NCBI GenBank assembly: GCA_964476595.1
Contig: CAYZCL010000064.1
Span: 8,848 to 72,847, forward strand
Direction of reading: 5' to 3'
DNA: 64,000 nucleotides
DNA from: JALSRD01 sp964476595
GTDB lineage: Bacteria; Desulfobacterota; Desulfobacteria; Desulfobacterales; JALSRD01
This document shows positions 1-8,436 of this stretch, in pieces; position 1 is the stretch's first letter; the number at the start of each line of letters is the position of its first letter. Below the pieces are notes generated by a model. It was not told where the DNA came from and did not search any database. It saw nothing but the letters and a program-made list of their open reading frames with translations. The position numbers and the translations under genes were made by a program.

Positions 1-1
1 A

Positions 2-298
2 GAGGTGTGGCACGTACCCAGCGCCCCCACGGTGACCACCCGGGAAATGGTGCAGCGGGTCGAGGCCGAACTCGAGCGCCCCGTCAGGGTGCGTCCGGCC
101 GGCCGCCTGATGCTCGGCCTGCTGGGGCTGTTCAACCCCATGGTGCGGGAAATGAAGGCAATGCTGTACCAGTGGGAACAGCCCTACGTGATGGACCACA
201 CCCGGTTCGCCCAGGCCTTCGGCGCCGACCCCACCCCCCACGAAACCGCCGTCCGTGAAACCCTGGACTGGTATCGCCGACGGCTCGGAACCCGGTAG
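2..298 (+). CDS. NAD-dependent epimerase/dehydratase (SDR) family, C-terminal fragment
   Basis: Only the last ~98 codons lie in the window; the reading frame is open through the left edge, so the 5' part is missing. The visible start region (EVWHVPSAPTVTTREM) resembles the late substrate-binding part of extended-SDR sugar epimerase/reductase proteins, where a short strand is followed by a proline-rich turn and an amphipathic helix. The tail (ETAVRETLDWYRRRLG) is the usual closing helix of that family. The Rossmann domain and catalytic Tyr-Lys are not visible, so the family call rests on the C-terminus alone and the substrate cannot be given. Confidence 0.6.
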   Translation, partial: EVWHVPSAPTVTTREMVQRVEAELERPVRVRPAGRLMLGLLGLFNPMVREMKAMLYQWEQPYVMDHTRFAQAFGADPTPHETAVRETLDWYRRRLGTR

Positions 299-502
299 GC
301 GGCACCTTCCGTTTTTACACCGCCGGCGGCCCCGGAAGGATTGTCGGCGACAGCGCGGTTTTGAGAAGCAATGCCCGGCCGCTTTCACCGCCCGTCTCCG
401 ATCGGGTGTGTGTGCCATCTTTCTGGTCCCGCAAACCGCCCGAGATTGACAAATCGCCTTTGATGATGATCTTGGGACGACACAAGAAACTGGAGTTTTC
501 GT

Positions 503-1126
503 ATGCAGAAACCCGCCTCGTGCGACGCCCCCGCGGGAACGAGCGAAAAACTGGAAGCACTGGTCCGGGAAGCCCTGCGCTCCGGCGTGACCGCCGCCGC
601 GGTGGTGCCCGCCGGCGAGATCCGGGTGGACCCGCAGCTGGCCGGCATGTGCCGTGAACCGCGCTGTGAGGCGTACGGCCAGTCCATGAGCTGTCCCCCG
701 CACGTTTCGGGGCCGGACGGCTTCCGGAAGCGGCTGGAGCGGTTCAGCCGGGCCGTTTTTTTCAAGATCGACGTGCCCTCGGAACTGCTCTTTTCCAGCG
801 AGCGCCGGGAGGTCTTCCAGCTGCTCCACGAGCTGGCGGCCGGCATCGAACACCAGGCCGTTGCCATGGGCTTTCCCGACGCCCGGGCCTATGCGGGGGG
901 CTCGTGCAAGCAGATCTTCTGCCACGACAGGGCCGAGTGCCGGGTGGTGGCCGGCAGGGGGCCCTGCCGCAACCCGCAGTCCGCCCGGCCGTCCATGTCA
1001 GGCTTCGGCATCGACGTGGCCGGCCTGGTACGGGCGGCCGGCTGGCAGGAGCGCCTGGCCACGCGCGAGGACACGCCGCCGTCGGCCAGGATGACGCCGG
1101 TGTACGGGCTGGTGCTGGTGTATTGA
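503..1126 (+). CDS. DUF2284 cysteine-rich metal-binding protein
   Basis: A 207-residue soluble protein with two cysteine clusters. The first is C50, C55 and C64 in CREPRCEAYGQSMSCPPH; the second is C135, C140, C146 and C155 in CKQIFCHDRAEC followed by GPCRNP. This spacing and the SCPPH and PCRNP signatures are typical of DUF2284 proteins, which are common in anaerobes and are presumed to bind a metal or Fe-S cluster. Function in the family is unknown. It precedes a PhzF-like gene by 29 bp and could share its transcript. A TTGACA hexamer lies at 446-451, but no convincing -10 follows it. Confidence 0.8.
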   Translation: MQKPASCDAPAGTSEKLEALVREALRSGVTAAAVVPAGEIRVDPQLAGMCREPRCEAYGQSMSCPPHVSGPDGFRKRLERFSRAVFFKIDVPSELLFSSERREVFQLLHELAAGIEHQAVAMGFPDARAYAGGSCKQIFCHDRAECRVVAGRGPCRNPQSARPSMSGFGIDVAGLVRAAGWQERLATREDTPPSARMTPVYGLVLVY

Positions 1127-1155
1127 AACAGGATCCCCAGGGGAGGACCGAAGCC

Positions 1156-1965
1156 ATGCAGATACCGCTCTACCAGATCGACGCCTTCGCGGCGCGCCCC
1201 TTCGAGGGCAACCCGGCGGCGGTCTGCCCGTTGGAGAAGTGGCTGCCCGACGAGGTGATGCAGGCCGTCGCGGCCGAGAACAACCTGTCGGAGACGGCCT
1301 TTTTCGTCCCGACGCGGGACGGCTTTCACATCCGCTGGTTCACGCCGGCCAGCGAGGTGGACCTGTGCGGCCACGCCACCCTGGCATCGGCCCACGTGCT
1401 GTTCGACCACCTGGGCCATGAAGAGGGCGAAATCGTCTTTGCCTCCCGCTCCGGCCCGCTGCGCGTCAGAAAAGACGGAGCACACCTGGTCATGGACTTT
1501 CCCGCCCAGCCGGCGACGCCCTGCGACACGCCCCCGGCCATCGTCCGGGCCTTTGGCCGGCAACCCCGGGAGTGCCTCAAATCCGAGGACTACCTGGTGG
1601 TGTTCGAAGACGCTTCCGACGTGCGGGCGGCGCAGCCGGATTTCGCGGCCCTGACGGAACTGGACCTGCGCGGCGTCATCATCACGGCGCCGTCTTCGCA
1701 CCACGATTTCGTGGCGCGCTTCTTTGCACCCAAGCTGGCCGTGCCCGAAGACCCGGTCACCGGGTCGGCCTACACCCAGCTGGCGCCCTACTGGGCCGAC
1801 CGGCTGGGAAAACAGAAGTTTTGCGCCCGGCAGCTTTCGCGCAGGGGCGGGGAAGTGACCTGCGAAGTGGTCGGCGACCGCGTCTTCATCGCAGGAACGG
1901 CCGTGCCCTACCTGCGGGGGCACATCGAGATCCCGCTGCCGGCCGGAGGAGACGTGAAGACGTGA
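1156..1965 (+). CDS. PhzF-family isomerase/epimerase
   Basis: A 269-residue protein of the PhzF (diaminopimelate-epimerase fold) family. The start at 1156 (MQIPLYQIDAFA) follows GGGGAGG. Visible hallmarks are the opening strand with DAFAARPFEGNPAAV, the catalytic glutamate E46 in NNLSETAFF, CGHAT at 71-75 and the second half-site EDPVTGSA at 198-205. Most bacterial members are not phenazine genes; they act as isomerases on small acids or lack a known substrate. No phenazine gene is nearby. The stop overlaps the GTG of the next gene (GTGA), so the two are translationally coupled. Confidence 0.88.
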   Translation: MQIPLYQIDAFAARPFEGNPAAVCPLEKWLPDEVMQAVAAENNLSETAFFVPTRDGFHIRWFTPASEVDLCGHATLASAHVLFDHLGHEEGEIVFASRSGPLRVRKDGAHLVMDFPAQPATPCDTPPAIVRAFGRQPRECLKSEDYLVVFEDASDVRAAQPDFAALTELDLRGVIITAPSSHHDFVARFFAPKLAVPEDPVTGSAYTQLAPYWADRLGKQKFCARQLSRRGGEVTCEVVGDRVFIAGTAVPYLRGHIEIPLPAGGDVKT

Positions 1966-2561
1966 AAAGCACCAGCCGCAACATCGTCCTGTCACTGCTG
2001 ACGGGTTTCCTGTTCGTGGGAGGCTACGCCTTCCTGCGATACGCCTACAAGGTCACCGACAGCACGCCGTTCACCCAGGAGATCGTGCTCATCATCCTGG
2101 GAACCGTGGCCACCGTCCTGATCACGGCCATGCTGCTCAACAAACAAACGGCCGTGGAAATCCAGAAAGAGCAGAACATCAAGTTCATCGAACTCAAAAC
2201 CAAGACCTACGAGGAACTGCTGCATAAAATCGAGGACATGTCACTGTCGGTGAACGTCACCGGCGACGACATCATCCGCCTTCAGTTTATTACCCACCGC
2301 CTGGCCATTTTCTCCTCACCGCCGGTATTGGAGGAATTTCAGCGCTTCCTGGAAGTGCTGACCCGTTCTGCCCGCGACGGCAAGATCGGGCGTGACGACT
2401 CCAGCGCTTTGGCCGAAAGCCTGGCCAACCTGACAGTACGCATCCGGGCGGACTTGATCGGCGAAATGGACGCTCTGGGTGATTTCAGCCAGGAGCAGAT
2501 CAAGCAGCAGATCCTGCGAAACTCCAGCGAGTCCATGGAACTCAACCGGGCGCTGGATTGA
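1962..2561 (+). CDS. Small two-TM membrane protein of unknown function
   Basis: A 199-residue protein read from GTG at 1962, which overlaps the PhzF stop by 4 bp and has GGAGGA at 1944-1949. Two hydrophobic helices are seen (about residues 8-27 and 40-60), followed by a charged helical segment rich in Glu, Lys and Gln (about 61-95) and a soluble helical C-terminus. The topology suggests a short extracytoplasmic loop and a large cytoplasmic domain. I do not recognise a family. It sits between the PhzF-like gene and a membrane-anchored thioredoxin and is 16 bp from the latter, so it may share their operon. Confidence 0.7.
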   Translation: MKSTSRNIVLSLLTGFLFVGGYAFLRYAYKVTDSTPFTQEIVLIILGTVATVLITAMLLNKQTAVEIQKEQNIKFIELKTKTYEELLHKIEDMSLSVNVTGDDIIRLQFITHRLAIFSSPPVLEEFQRFLEVLTRSARDGKIGRDDSSALAESLANLTVRIRADLIGEMDALGDFSQEQIKQQILRNSSESMELNRALD

Positions 2562-2577
2562 AAGGAACCGCCTCATC

Positions 2578-3117
2578 GTGAACAAGTGGACCAAGGGCAT
2601 CATCATCGTCGCCGGACTCCTCCTTTTCGGCTACCTCAGCGGCCTGTTCCGTCCGGAGCCGAAGGAGTACGAGCGCGGCAAGCGCTACGAGAAGTTTCTC
2701 GGCCAGCCGGCGCCGGACGCGGTTACCACCACCCTGGACGGGCGCCGGTGGGCCCTGCGGGACCAGAAGGGCAAGGTCGTCCTGATCGATTTCTGGGCCA
2801 CCTGGTGCGGTCCCTGCGTGGCCTCCATCCCCAAGATGAAAAAGATCTTCGAGCGCTACCGCGACAATCCCGATTTCCTGATGGTCGGCGTCTCCCTGGA
2901 CGATGATGCCGCCGATGTCCGCAAATTCGTGACGGACAAACAAATGCCCTGGCTGCAACTGTTCGAAGCGGGCGCCGGTCGCAACAACCGCTTTGCCGGC
3001 ACTTTCCGCATCAACGCCATCCCCTCGGTGTGGCTCATCGACAAGCAGGGGCGCGTGGCGGCCGTCGACCTGGAGTCGGAAGAGAAAATCATCCGTAAAA
3101 TCGACGCGCTGCTGTGA
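2578..3117 (+). CDS. Membrane-anchored TlpA/ResA-like thioredoxin
   Basis: A 179-residue protein starting with GTG at 2578. An uncleaved N-terminal anchor (about 8-24) is followed by an AhpC/TSA-Redoxin domain with the active site FWATWCGPC (WCGPC at 76-80) and the cis-proline strand in NAIPSVWLID. It should be a periplasm-facing disulfide reductase like TlpA or ResA, acting on cytochrome c maturation or other envelope thiols. The start choice rests on the hydrophobic anchor beginning right after it; an upstream in-frame extension would run into the previous gene. It is convergent with pldA, with only 3 bp between the stop codons. Confidence 0.88.
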   Translation: MNKWTKGIIIVAGLLLFGYLSGLFRPEPKEYERGKRYEKFLGQPAPDAVTTTLDGRRWALRDQKGKVVLIDFWATWCGPCVASIPKMKKIFERYRDNPDFLMVGVSLDDDAADVRKFVTDKQMPWLQLFEAGAGRNNRFAGTFRINAIPSVWLIDKQGRVAAVDLESEEKIIRKIDALL

Positions 3118-3120
3118 CCT

Positions 3121-4167
3121 TCACAGCCAGTCGGTGAGGGAGAAGCCGATACCGATGCTGTTGACGTACTGGTTGTAGTCGATCAGGCTCTCGCCGTAAC
3201 CGTTGAAGAACTGCACGTATCCCTTCAGATAAGGCCACCCCGGAAAGGGGAAACTCCAGCTCAATTCCACTGCCCCCCGGGAAAAGCCGGACTCCAGGTT
3301 GTTGCGTGAGATAAGGCTGAAGACGTGCCCGCGCCACTTGTAGCTGGCGAGAAAAGCGCCGTGCCCCAGGTAGTCGGTGATGTCCGGGTTGTCGTCGTCC
3401 TCATCGTTCTCGGGCAGGCGGACCCACGGCTTGATGCTCAGCGCCAGGTTGCCGCGCTCGAAGGTCAGCCAGGCGAATACCCGGTTCCAGGAGCGTGAGA
3501 GTATGCCGCCGCGGCCGTTGGACTGGTGGTTGAGGCCGAAGGAGTTCCAGGTGTTACGGAACCCGAAAAATTCCCAGTTGGGGTGGAACTGCACCCAGAC
3601 CTCGGGTTCGTGGTTGGTCTCGCGGAACGGCGAGGACTCGTCGGTGTTGTAGACCTGCCAGAAGGAACGGTTCGTGTAAGCGGCGAAAACGTCCAACGTG
3701 TTGTTGAAAAGCCCCACCAGCAGGGGGAATTTCAGGCTGAGCTGAAACTTGGCCTCGGTCCGGTCGAAATTCATGCCCGGGTCGCTTTCCACCTCCCGGT
3801 AGAGGTCCTCGTTGTAGCCGATGCGATTGTAGCTGGCGAACAGCAGATAGTTCGGCTTGTGGGCCATGATGGTGAAGGGCTTGAGCACGTTCACGCGCTC
3901 CTGCTCGATGCGTTGGGTCACCAGCGCCGCGTGTTTTTCCACGGTCGCGGCGCTGCCGGCGGTCCCCAGTTTTTCCCGGCACTGCCGGCGCAGTTCGCCG
4001 ATGGTCATGTCCGGATCGGCGCTGTCCAGGGCTTGGAGCATGCAGTCTTGCAGGGCATCGGCCGCCGGGGACGACGCCGGCAGGCAGACGGCCAGCAGCA
4101 CCGCGACCAGCAGGAGGCTCCCGATGCGCCACGGTCTCGTTTCGCGGTGCTGGTCTCCTGTTCTCAT
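3121..4167 (-). CDS. pldA: Outer membrane phospholipase A (OMPLA)
   Basis: A 348-residue precursor with a signal peptide (hydrophobic 16-31, cleavage near ASSPAADA) and a beta-barrel domain. The OMPLA catalytic triad is plain: H214 and S216 in NHQSNGRG, and N228 in SRSWNR. The distal signatures DDNPDITDYLG and GYGESLIDYN also match the enterobacterial enzyme closely. The family is a calcium-dependent, dimerisation-activated lipase that hydrolyses phospholipids in the outer leaflet. An extra ~65-residue segment lies between the signal peptide and the barrel. It is the last gene behind an acyl-CoA synthetase and a 3-hydroxybutyryl-CoA dehydrogenase on the same strand, a context that fits release and use of acyl chains. 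Confidence 0.93.
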   Translation of the reverse strand: MRTGDQHRETRPWRIGSLLLVAVLLAVCLPASSPAADALQDCMLQALDSADPDMTIGELRRQCREKLGTAGSAATVEKHAALVTQRIEQERVNVLKPFTIMAHKPNYLLFASYNRIGYNEDLYREVESDPGMNFDRTEAKFQLSLKFPLLVGLFNNTLDVFAAYTNRSFWQVYNTDESSPFRETNHEPEVWVQFHPNWEFFGFRNTWNSFGLNHQSNGRGGILSRSWNRVFAWLTFERGNLALSIKPWVRLPENDEDDDNPDITDYLGHGAFLASYKWRGHVFSLISRNNLESGFSRGAVELSWSFPFPGWPYLKGYVQFFNGYGESLIDYNQYVNSIGIGFSLTDWL

Positions 4168-4232
4168 GATGGATGTCCCCCGGCGGCGCCGGCCTCCCCG
4201 ATAGCCGGGAGCGGCCGGCGCCTTTTCCGTCA

Positions 4233-5084
4233 TCAGGTGTAGTCGTATACGCCCTTGCCGGTTTTGCGGCCCAGGCGTCCGGCCCGCACCAGTTTCTTGA
4301 GATAGGGCGCCGGCATATATTTGTCCCCCATCTCCTCGTGCAGTCCCTCCATGACGTGCAGCATGGTATCCAGGCCCACCAGGTCGGCCAGCGCCAGGGG
4401 GCCGATGGGGTGGTTGCAGCCCAGCACCATGCCCTTGTCGATGTCCTCGGCACTGGCGACACCCTCGCCCAGCACCAGGAAGGCCTCGTTGATCATGGGG
4501 CACAGGATGCGGTTGACGGCAAAGGCCGGCGCCTCCTCCACAAGAATAACCTCCTTGCCGAGGGACTCGCCCCACCGCCGCGCAACGGCCAGGGTGTCGT
4601 CGGAGGTCTGGTAACCGCGGATGATTTCCAGCAGCTTCATGACCGGCACGGGATTGAAGAAGTGGGTGCCGATAAATTTTTCCGGCCGGTCGGTGACGGC
4701 CGCCAGTTCGGTGATGCTCAGGCCCGAGGTGTTGGTAAAAAACAGGCAGTCGGCCGACACGATGCCGCTCAGCTCCTCGTAGAGAGCCTTCTTGACGTCC
4801 ATGACCTCGATGATGACCTCCACCACCACGTCGGCGCCGGCGGCCGCCTCCTCGAGGTCCAGGGTGGGCGTAATTCGCGCCAGCACGGCGTCCATGTCGG
4901 CCTGGACCATCTTGCCCTTCTTCACGGCGCGCTCCAGGTTCTTTTGGATGGTCGCCATGCCCTTGTCCACGAAACGCTGCTCGATGTCGCGCAGCGTCAC
5001 CTCGTAACCGGCCTGGGCGCACACCTGGGCGATGCCGTTGCCCATCAGCCCGGCGCCCACGACACACACTTTCTTGATGTCCAT
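4233..5084 (-). CDS. 3-hydroxybutyryl-CoA dehydrogenase
   Basis: A 283-residue protein, the normal length for HBD/PaaH. The N-terminal Rossmann motif GAGLMGNGIA (10-19) binds NAD(P). NTSGLSITELA and the substrate-pocket motif GTHFFNPVPVMKLLEIIRG are diagnostic of the 3-hydroxyacyl-CoA dehydrogenase family, and the C-terminal helical domain (NHPIGPLALADLVGLD) is complete. It interconverts 3-hydroxybutyryl-CoA and acetoacetyl-CoA. The start has a good AGGAG upstream. Its neighbour upstream is an acyl-CoA synthetase. L-carnitine dehydrogenase belongs to the same superfamily but is longer, so HBD is preferred. Confidence 0.92.
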   Translation of the reverse strand: MDIKKVCVVGAGLMGNGIAQVCAQAGYEVTLRDIEQRFVDKGMATIQKNLERAVKKGKMVQADMDAVLARITPTLDLEEAAAGADVVVEVIIEVMDVKKALYEELSGIVSADCLFFTNTSGLSITELAAVTDRPEKFIGTHFFNPVPVMKLLEIIRGYQTSDDTLAVARRWGESLGKEVILVEEAPAFAVNRILCPMINEAFLVLGEGVASAEDIDKGMVLGCNHPIGPLALADLVGLDTMLHVMEGLHEEMGDKYMPAPYLKKLVRAGRLGRKTGKGVYDYT

Positions 5085-5177
5085 ACTGTTCTCCTTTCCT
5101 TGAAAATATAACGGCTCGATGAAACCACGAAAGCCTGAACACTTCGGTCGCCGCCCGGCGCTGAAACCGGCCGGCGG

Positions 5178-6830
5178 CTACTGCTGAAAAATATCGTCGT
5201 AACGCTTCCTCAGGTCCCGCTTGAGTATCTTGCCGGTGGGGGTCTTGGGAAGTTCTTCCACAAAAATGATCTTCTTGGGCACCTTGAAGGGCGAGAGGTG
5301 GGCCCGGCAGTGTTCCAGCATCTCTTCCTCGGTGGCGCTCCGGCCGGCCTTGAGCTTGATGACCGCCGAGACGGCTTCCACCCACTTGGGGTGGCTGACG
5401 CCCACCACCGCCACCTCCTCCACGGCGGGGTGCAGGTAGATGGCCTCCTCGACCTCCCGCGAGGCCACGTTCTCCCCGCCGGTCTTGATCATGTCCTTCT
5501 TGCGGTCCACCACCGTGATGTAGCCGTCCTCGTCCAGCACGCCGAGGTCGCCGGAGTGAAACCAGCCGCCGGCCATGGCCTCCTCGGTCTTGTCGGGGTC
5601 CTTGAAATACATGGTCATGACGTGAGGCCCCCGGCCGCAGATTTCGCCGGGCACGCCGACCTGCGTGACGGGATTGCCCTCCGGGTCCTCGAGCCGGGTC
5701 TCCATGTGCAGGCCGCCCTTGCCGGCGGAGCCGATCTTGGCCATGGCGTCCTCGGCCTTCAGGACGGTGTGGTAAGGCGCCAGCTCGGTCTGGCCGTAGT
5801 AGTTGTAAATCCCCGCGCCGGGAAACTTCTCGAGCAGCTCGCGCAGGATCTCGGTGGGCATGATGGAGGCCCCGTAGTAGCACTTGGTGAGGCTGGAGAG
5901 GTCGTACTTTTCGAAATCGGGGTGCCGCAGCATGCCGATCCACACCGTGGGCGGCGCGAAGAACATGGTGGCCTTGAAGTCGGCGATGTTCTTGAGGATC
6001 AGACCGATGTCGGGTCCCATGAGCACGTTGGTCCCGCCGATCCAGAAGACGGGGTTCAGGAACACGTCGCGCTGGGCGCAGTGGTAGATGGGCAGGGCGT
6101 TGATGTTCACATCGCCGGACTCGTAGCGCCCGTCGATGATGCATCCCATGTACTCGGCGATGAGCGACTGGTTGCTGATGATGACGCCCTTGGGCAGGGA
6201 CTCGGTGCCGGAGGTGTAAGTCATCTGCACCGGGTCCTCGATTCTCAGCACGACGTCGGGCGCCGCCGTGGGATAGGCCGTGTACCAGTCGTCGAAGTTG
6301 ACAAAGCCTTCCGGCGCCTCCCCGCCCTGTCCCTGGTCGGACCAGACCAGGGTCTTGACCGAGGGCATCTTGTCCAGCACGTCCCTGACCTGGGGATACA
6401 ACGTGTCCTCGACGATGAACACCCTGCTCTCGGAGTGGTTGATACAGTAAGCGATGTCGTCGCCCCCCAGCAGGTAGTTGATCGCCAGGTAGATGGCGCC
6501 GATCTTGGCGCTGCCCAGCCAGGTGAGCACGTGGTGATGGGTGTTGTGGGCCAGGATGGCCACCCGGTCGTATTTTTCGACGCCCAGGTCCGCCAGGGCG
6601 TGGGCCACCTGGTTGCACTCGTCTTCCAGCTGCGGGTAGGTCCGCGACATGTCGTTGAAGACGAGCGCCTCTTTTTCCGGAAAATGATAGGCCGTGCGGC
6701 GCAGCATGTCGGCGATGACCCAGCGGTTGGTGGCGTTGTTGCGCGCCATGATGAACTCGATGTTCTCCTTGTTGATGACATTGTACCTGGCCCTGTCCTG
6801 TTCGGAAAGCGGTGGTTGTGAATGCGCCAT
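5178..6830 (-). CDS. AMP-forming acyl-CoA synthetase
   Basis: A 550-residue ANL-superfamily enzyme. The P-loop motif TYTSGTESLPKGVI lies at 204-217, with Glu after Thr where most members have Ser/Thr. The adenylate-binding NYYGQTE, the hinge region GWFHSGDLG and the catalytic lysine K534 in PTGKILKRDLRKRY are all present. It activates a carboxylic acid to its CoA thioester with ATP. The fairly short form and overall layout fit medium- or long-chain fatty-acid ligases, but the substrate is not fixed by sequence. The start has GGAGGGG upstream. It is the first gene of the unit with HBD and pldA, read from a candidate promoter at 6982-7010. Confidence 0.9.
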   Translation of the reverse strand: MAHSQPPLSEQDRARYNVINKENIEFIMARNNATNRWVIADMLRRTAYHFPEKEALVFNDMSRTYPQLEDECNQVAHALADLGVEKYDRVAILAHNTHHHVLTWLGSAKIGAIYLAINYLLGGDDIAYCINHSESRVFIVEDTLYPQVRDVLDKMPSVKTLVWSDQGQGGEAPEGFVNFDDWYTAYPTAAPDVVLRIEDPVQMTYTSGTESLPKGVIISNQSLIAEYMGCIIDGRYESGDVNINALPIYHCAQRDVFLNPVFWIGGTNVLMGPDIGLILKNIADFKATMFFAPPTVWIGMLRHPDFEKYDLSSLTKCYYGASIMPTEILRELLEKFPGAGIYNYYGQTELAPYHTVLKAEDAMAKIGSAGKGGLHMETRLEDPEGNPVTQVGVPGEICGRGPHVMTMYFKDPDKTEEAMAGGWFHSGDLGVLDEDGYITVVDRKKDMIKTGGENVASREVEEAIYLHPAVEEVAVVGVSHPKWVEAVSAVIKLKAGRSATEEEMLEHCRAHLSPFKVPKKIIFVEELPKTPTGKILKRDLRKRYDDIFQQ

Positions 6831-6981
6831 GGTCCGCCCCTCCCTTTTCCCGTGCGTGGATTGTCGTTACCGGCAGACCCGCTGTCGTCCGCGGCCGCCG
6901 TCGCGGCGCCCCGTACCGCCCCCCTTTTCAGACAAAGGGTACACACGCCTGCGGGGTCGTCGTCGCCTGTTTCGACGATGG

Positions 6982-7010
6982 TTGTAATGGCCGCAGACCT
7001 CCCTTGTCAA
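6982..7010 (-). promoter_or_regulatory. Candidate sigma70 promoter for acyl-CoA synthetase-hbd-pldA
   Basis: On the minus strand a perfect -35 TTGACA (7005-7010) is followed 17 bp later by TTACAA (6982-6987), or 18 bp later by TACAAC. It lies about 150 bp before the acyl-CoA synthetase start and just downstream of the terminator of the preceding liv operon, where a new promoter is expected. Confidence 0.45.
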
Positions 7011-7054
7011 TCCCCTGCGGCGGGGCGGCCTCCTTTTGGCGGTCCTTGAAAACA

Positions 7055-7087
7055 GCTGCGGCGGAGCGATAATCGCTCCGCCGCAGC
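7055..7087 (-). terminator. Strong hairpin terminator of the demethylation/liv operon
   Basis: A perfect 15-bp GC-rich stem (7055-7069 with 7073-7087) closes a 3-nt loop. On the minus strand it is followed by TGTTTTC. It lies 34 bp past the stop of the livK-like gene and marks the 3' end of the long minus-strand operon that begins near 22.1 kb. Confidence 0.85.
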
Positions 7088-7120
7088 AAATCCGGCGTAC
7101 CGGAACTCAGCCGAACCGGG

Positions 7121-8344
7121 CTACTTGATCCAGCGCGGCACGATGAACTTGTAATCGCCGTAAGGCTTGATGGGCGGGTCGGTGTAGATGGCGATCAGCT
7201 CGCCGCCCTGCACCTGGTAGTGCACGATGGGGGCGCCGGGCTGGGCGCGCAGCACGTTGTCCTTGTCCCACTTGATCTGACCGAGCAGGCCCTTGTAGCC
7301 GTTCTCCTTGAGGTACTTGTTGACGGCCTTGAAGTTGTAAGCGTCGCCGACGTTCTTGACGGCGTTGGCCCAGGCCTTGACGGCCGTGTAAGTGATCCAC
7401 GAGCCGGCCGGGATCTGGTGCTTGTAGAGCTTGACGAACTTGTCGATCCAGGCCTGGGCGGCCGGGTTGGGGGCCTTGGGGCCGGGCAGGCCGCTGGGCA
7501 TCTCGCCCACGATGCCGTCGGCGTCCTTGCCCAGGTTCTGCAGCACCTCGCGCGGGGTGATGCCCCAGCCGTAGCTCAGGATGGACTTGGTGGGCCGCTT
7601 GATGAACTGGCGGAAGAAGGTGATGACCTCCTGGGCGCTGGGAATCTCGACGTGGATGATGGCCGGCTTGATGCGCCGGATCTGGGTCAGGATGGCGCCC
7701 CACTCGTTGGTGCCGTAAGGAACGGTCTCGCGCTTGGCCACCTTCCAGCCCTTGGCCTTGAAGTTCTTTTCCAGGGTGTTGCCCACCTCGACGCCCCAGG
7801 AGTCGTCGGTGTTGATGATGACCACCTTCTTGTTGGGATACTTGTAGGGCAGGTTCATTAGCAGGCGGAACATGCTCTTGGCCTGCTCGACGCCCACGTC
7901 GGTGAGCTGGTAGATGTTGTAGTATTTCTTGGGGTCTTCGCGGAACACGTCCACCGCCGCCTGGGAGCCGTCGTCGGCGAAGAAGGGCGCATCGTACTTG
8001 CCGTAAGCGCGCACGTCCTGACCCCAGCCGGCCCAGCCGGCGTGCACCGAGGCCACCTTCTTCTGGCCGCACAGGTAGTCGGCGCCCTGCATGACCACCT
8101 CGGGCGCGAACTCCTTGGAGTCATAGCGGATGATCTCCAGCTGCTTGCCCAGCAGGCCACCGGACTCGTTGATCTCGTCGATGGCCATCTTGATGCCCTT
8201 GAAATAGTCCTGTCCAGAGCCGGTGTAAGCGCCGGTCATGGCCAGGGGCACCCCCACGGGAATGGTATCGGCCGCCGTAGCCGTGCTGCCGAAGGCCGCC
8301 AGGGCCAGAATCGTGACTGCCAACAAAGCGATCTTTCTCATCAT
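7121..8344 (-). CDS. Periplasmic ligand-binding protein of a branched-chain amino acid-type (HAAT) ABC transporter
   Basis: A 407-residue precursor with a clear Sec signal peptide (MMRKIALLAVTILALAAFG, cleavage after TATA-A near 25) and a Peripla_BP_6 two-lobed binding domain (VGVPLAMTGAYTGSGQDYFKG at its start). The ligand is not known: LivK-type proteins bind leucine-like amino acids, but relatives bind amides, urea, aromatic acids or betaines. It is the last gene of the operon and is followed by a strong terminator. AGGAGG sits just before two tandem ATGs (8344 and 8341); either could be used. Its context, behind demethylating enzymes, points to an N-methylated amino acid or betaine as ligand (inference). 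Confidence 0.9.
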   Translation of the reverse strand: MMRKIALLAVTILALAAFGSTATAADTIPVGVPLAMTGAYTGSGQDYFKGIKMAIDEINESGGLLGKQLEIIRYDSKEFAPEVVMQGADYLCGQKKVASVHAGWAGWGQDVRAYGKYDAPFFADDGSQAAVDVFREDPKKYYNIYQLTDVGVEQAKSMFRLLMNLPYKYPNKKVVIINTDDSWGVEVGNTLEKNFKAKGWKVAKRETVPYGTNEWGAILTQIRRIKPAIIHVEIPSAQEVITFFRQFIKRPTKSILSYGWGITPREVLQNLGKDADGIVGEMPSGLPGPKAPNPAAQAWIDKFVKLYKHQIPAGSWITYTAVKAWANAVKNVGDAYNFKAVNKYLKENGYKGLLGQIKWDKDNVLRAQPGAPIVHYQVQGGELIAIYTDPPIKPYGDYKFIVPRWIK

Positions 8345-8436
8345 ACATCCTCCTTTACTGTTGCGGTTGGTTTTCGTTTACCTGTAATCCGTCGCGACGC
8401 CGACCGCATCCCGCAAGAAGCGGCCGGTTCCGCGCG

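Noticed and set aside
1156..1965. Phenazine biosynthesis locus
   Set aside because: PhzF-like proteins are widespread without phenazines, and no other phz gene is nearby.
3121..6618. A 1165-codon minus-strand open frame
   Set aside because: Only its last ~348 codons (pldA) are real. The rest is an out-of-frame shadow of the acyl-CoA synthetase and HBD genes, with low-complexity Arg/Gly/Pro/His-rich translation.
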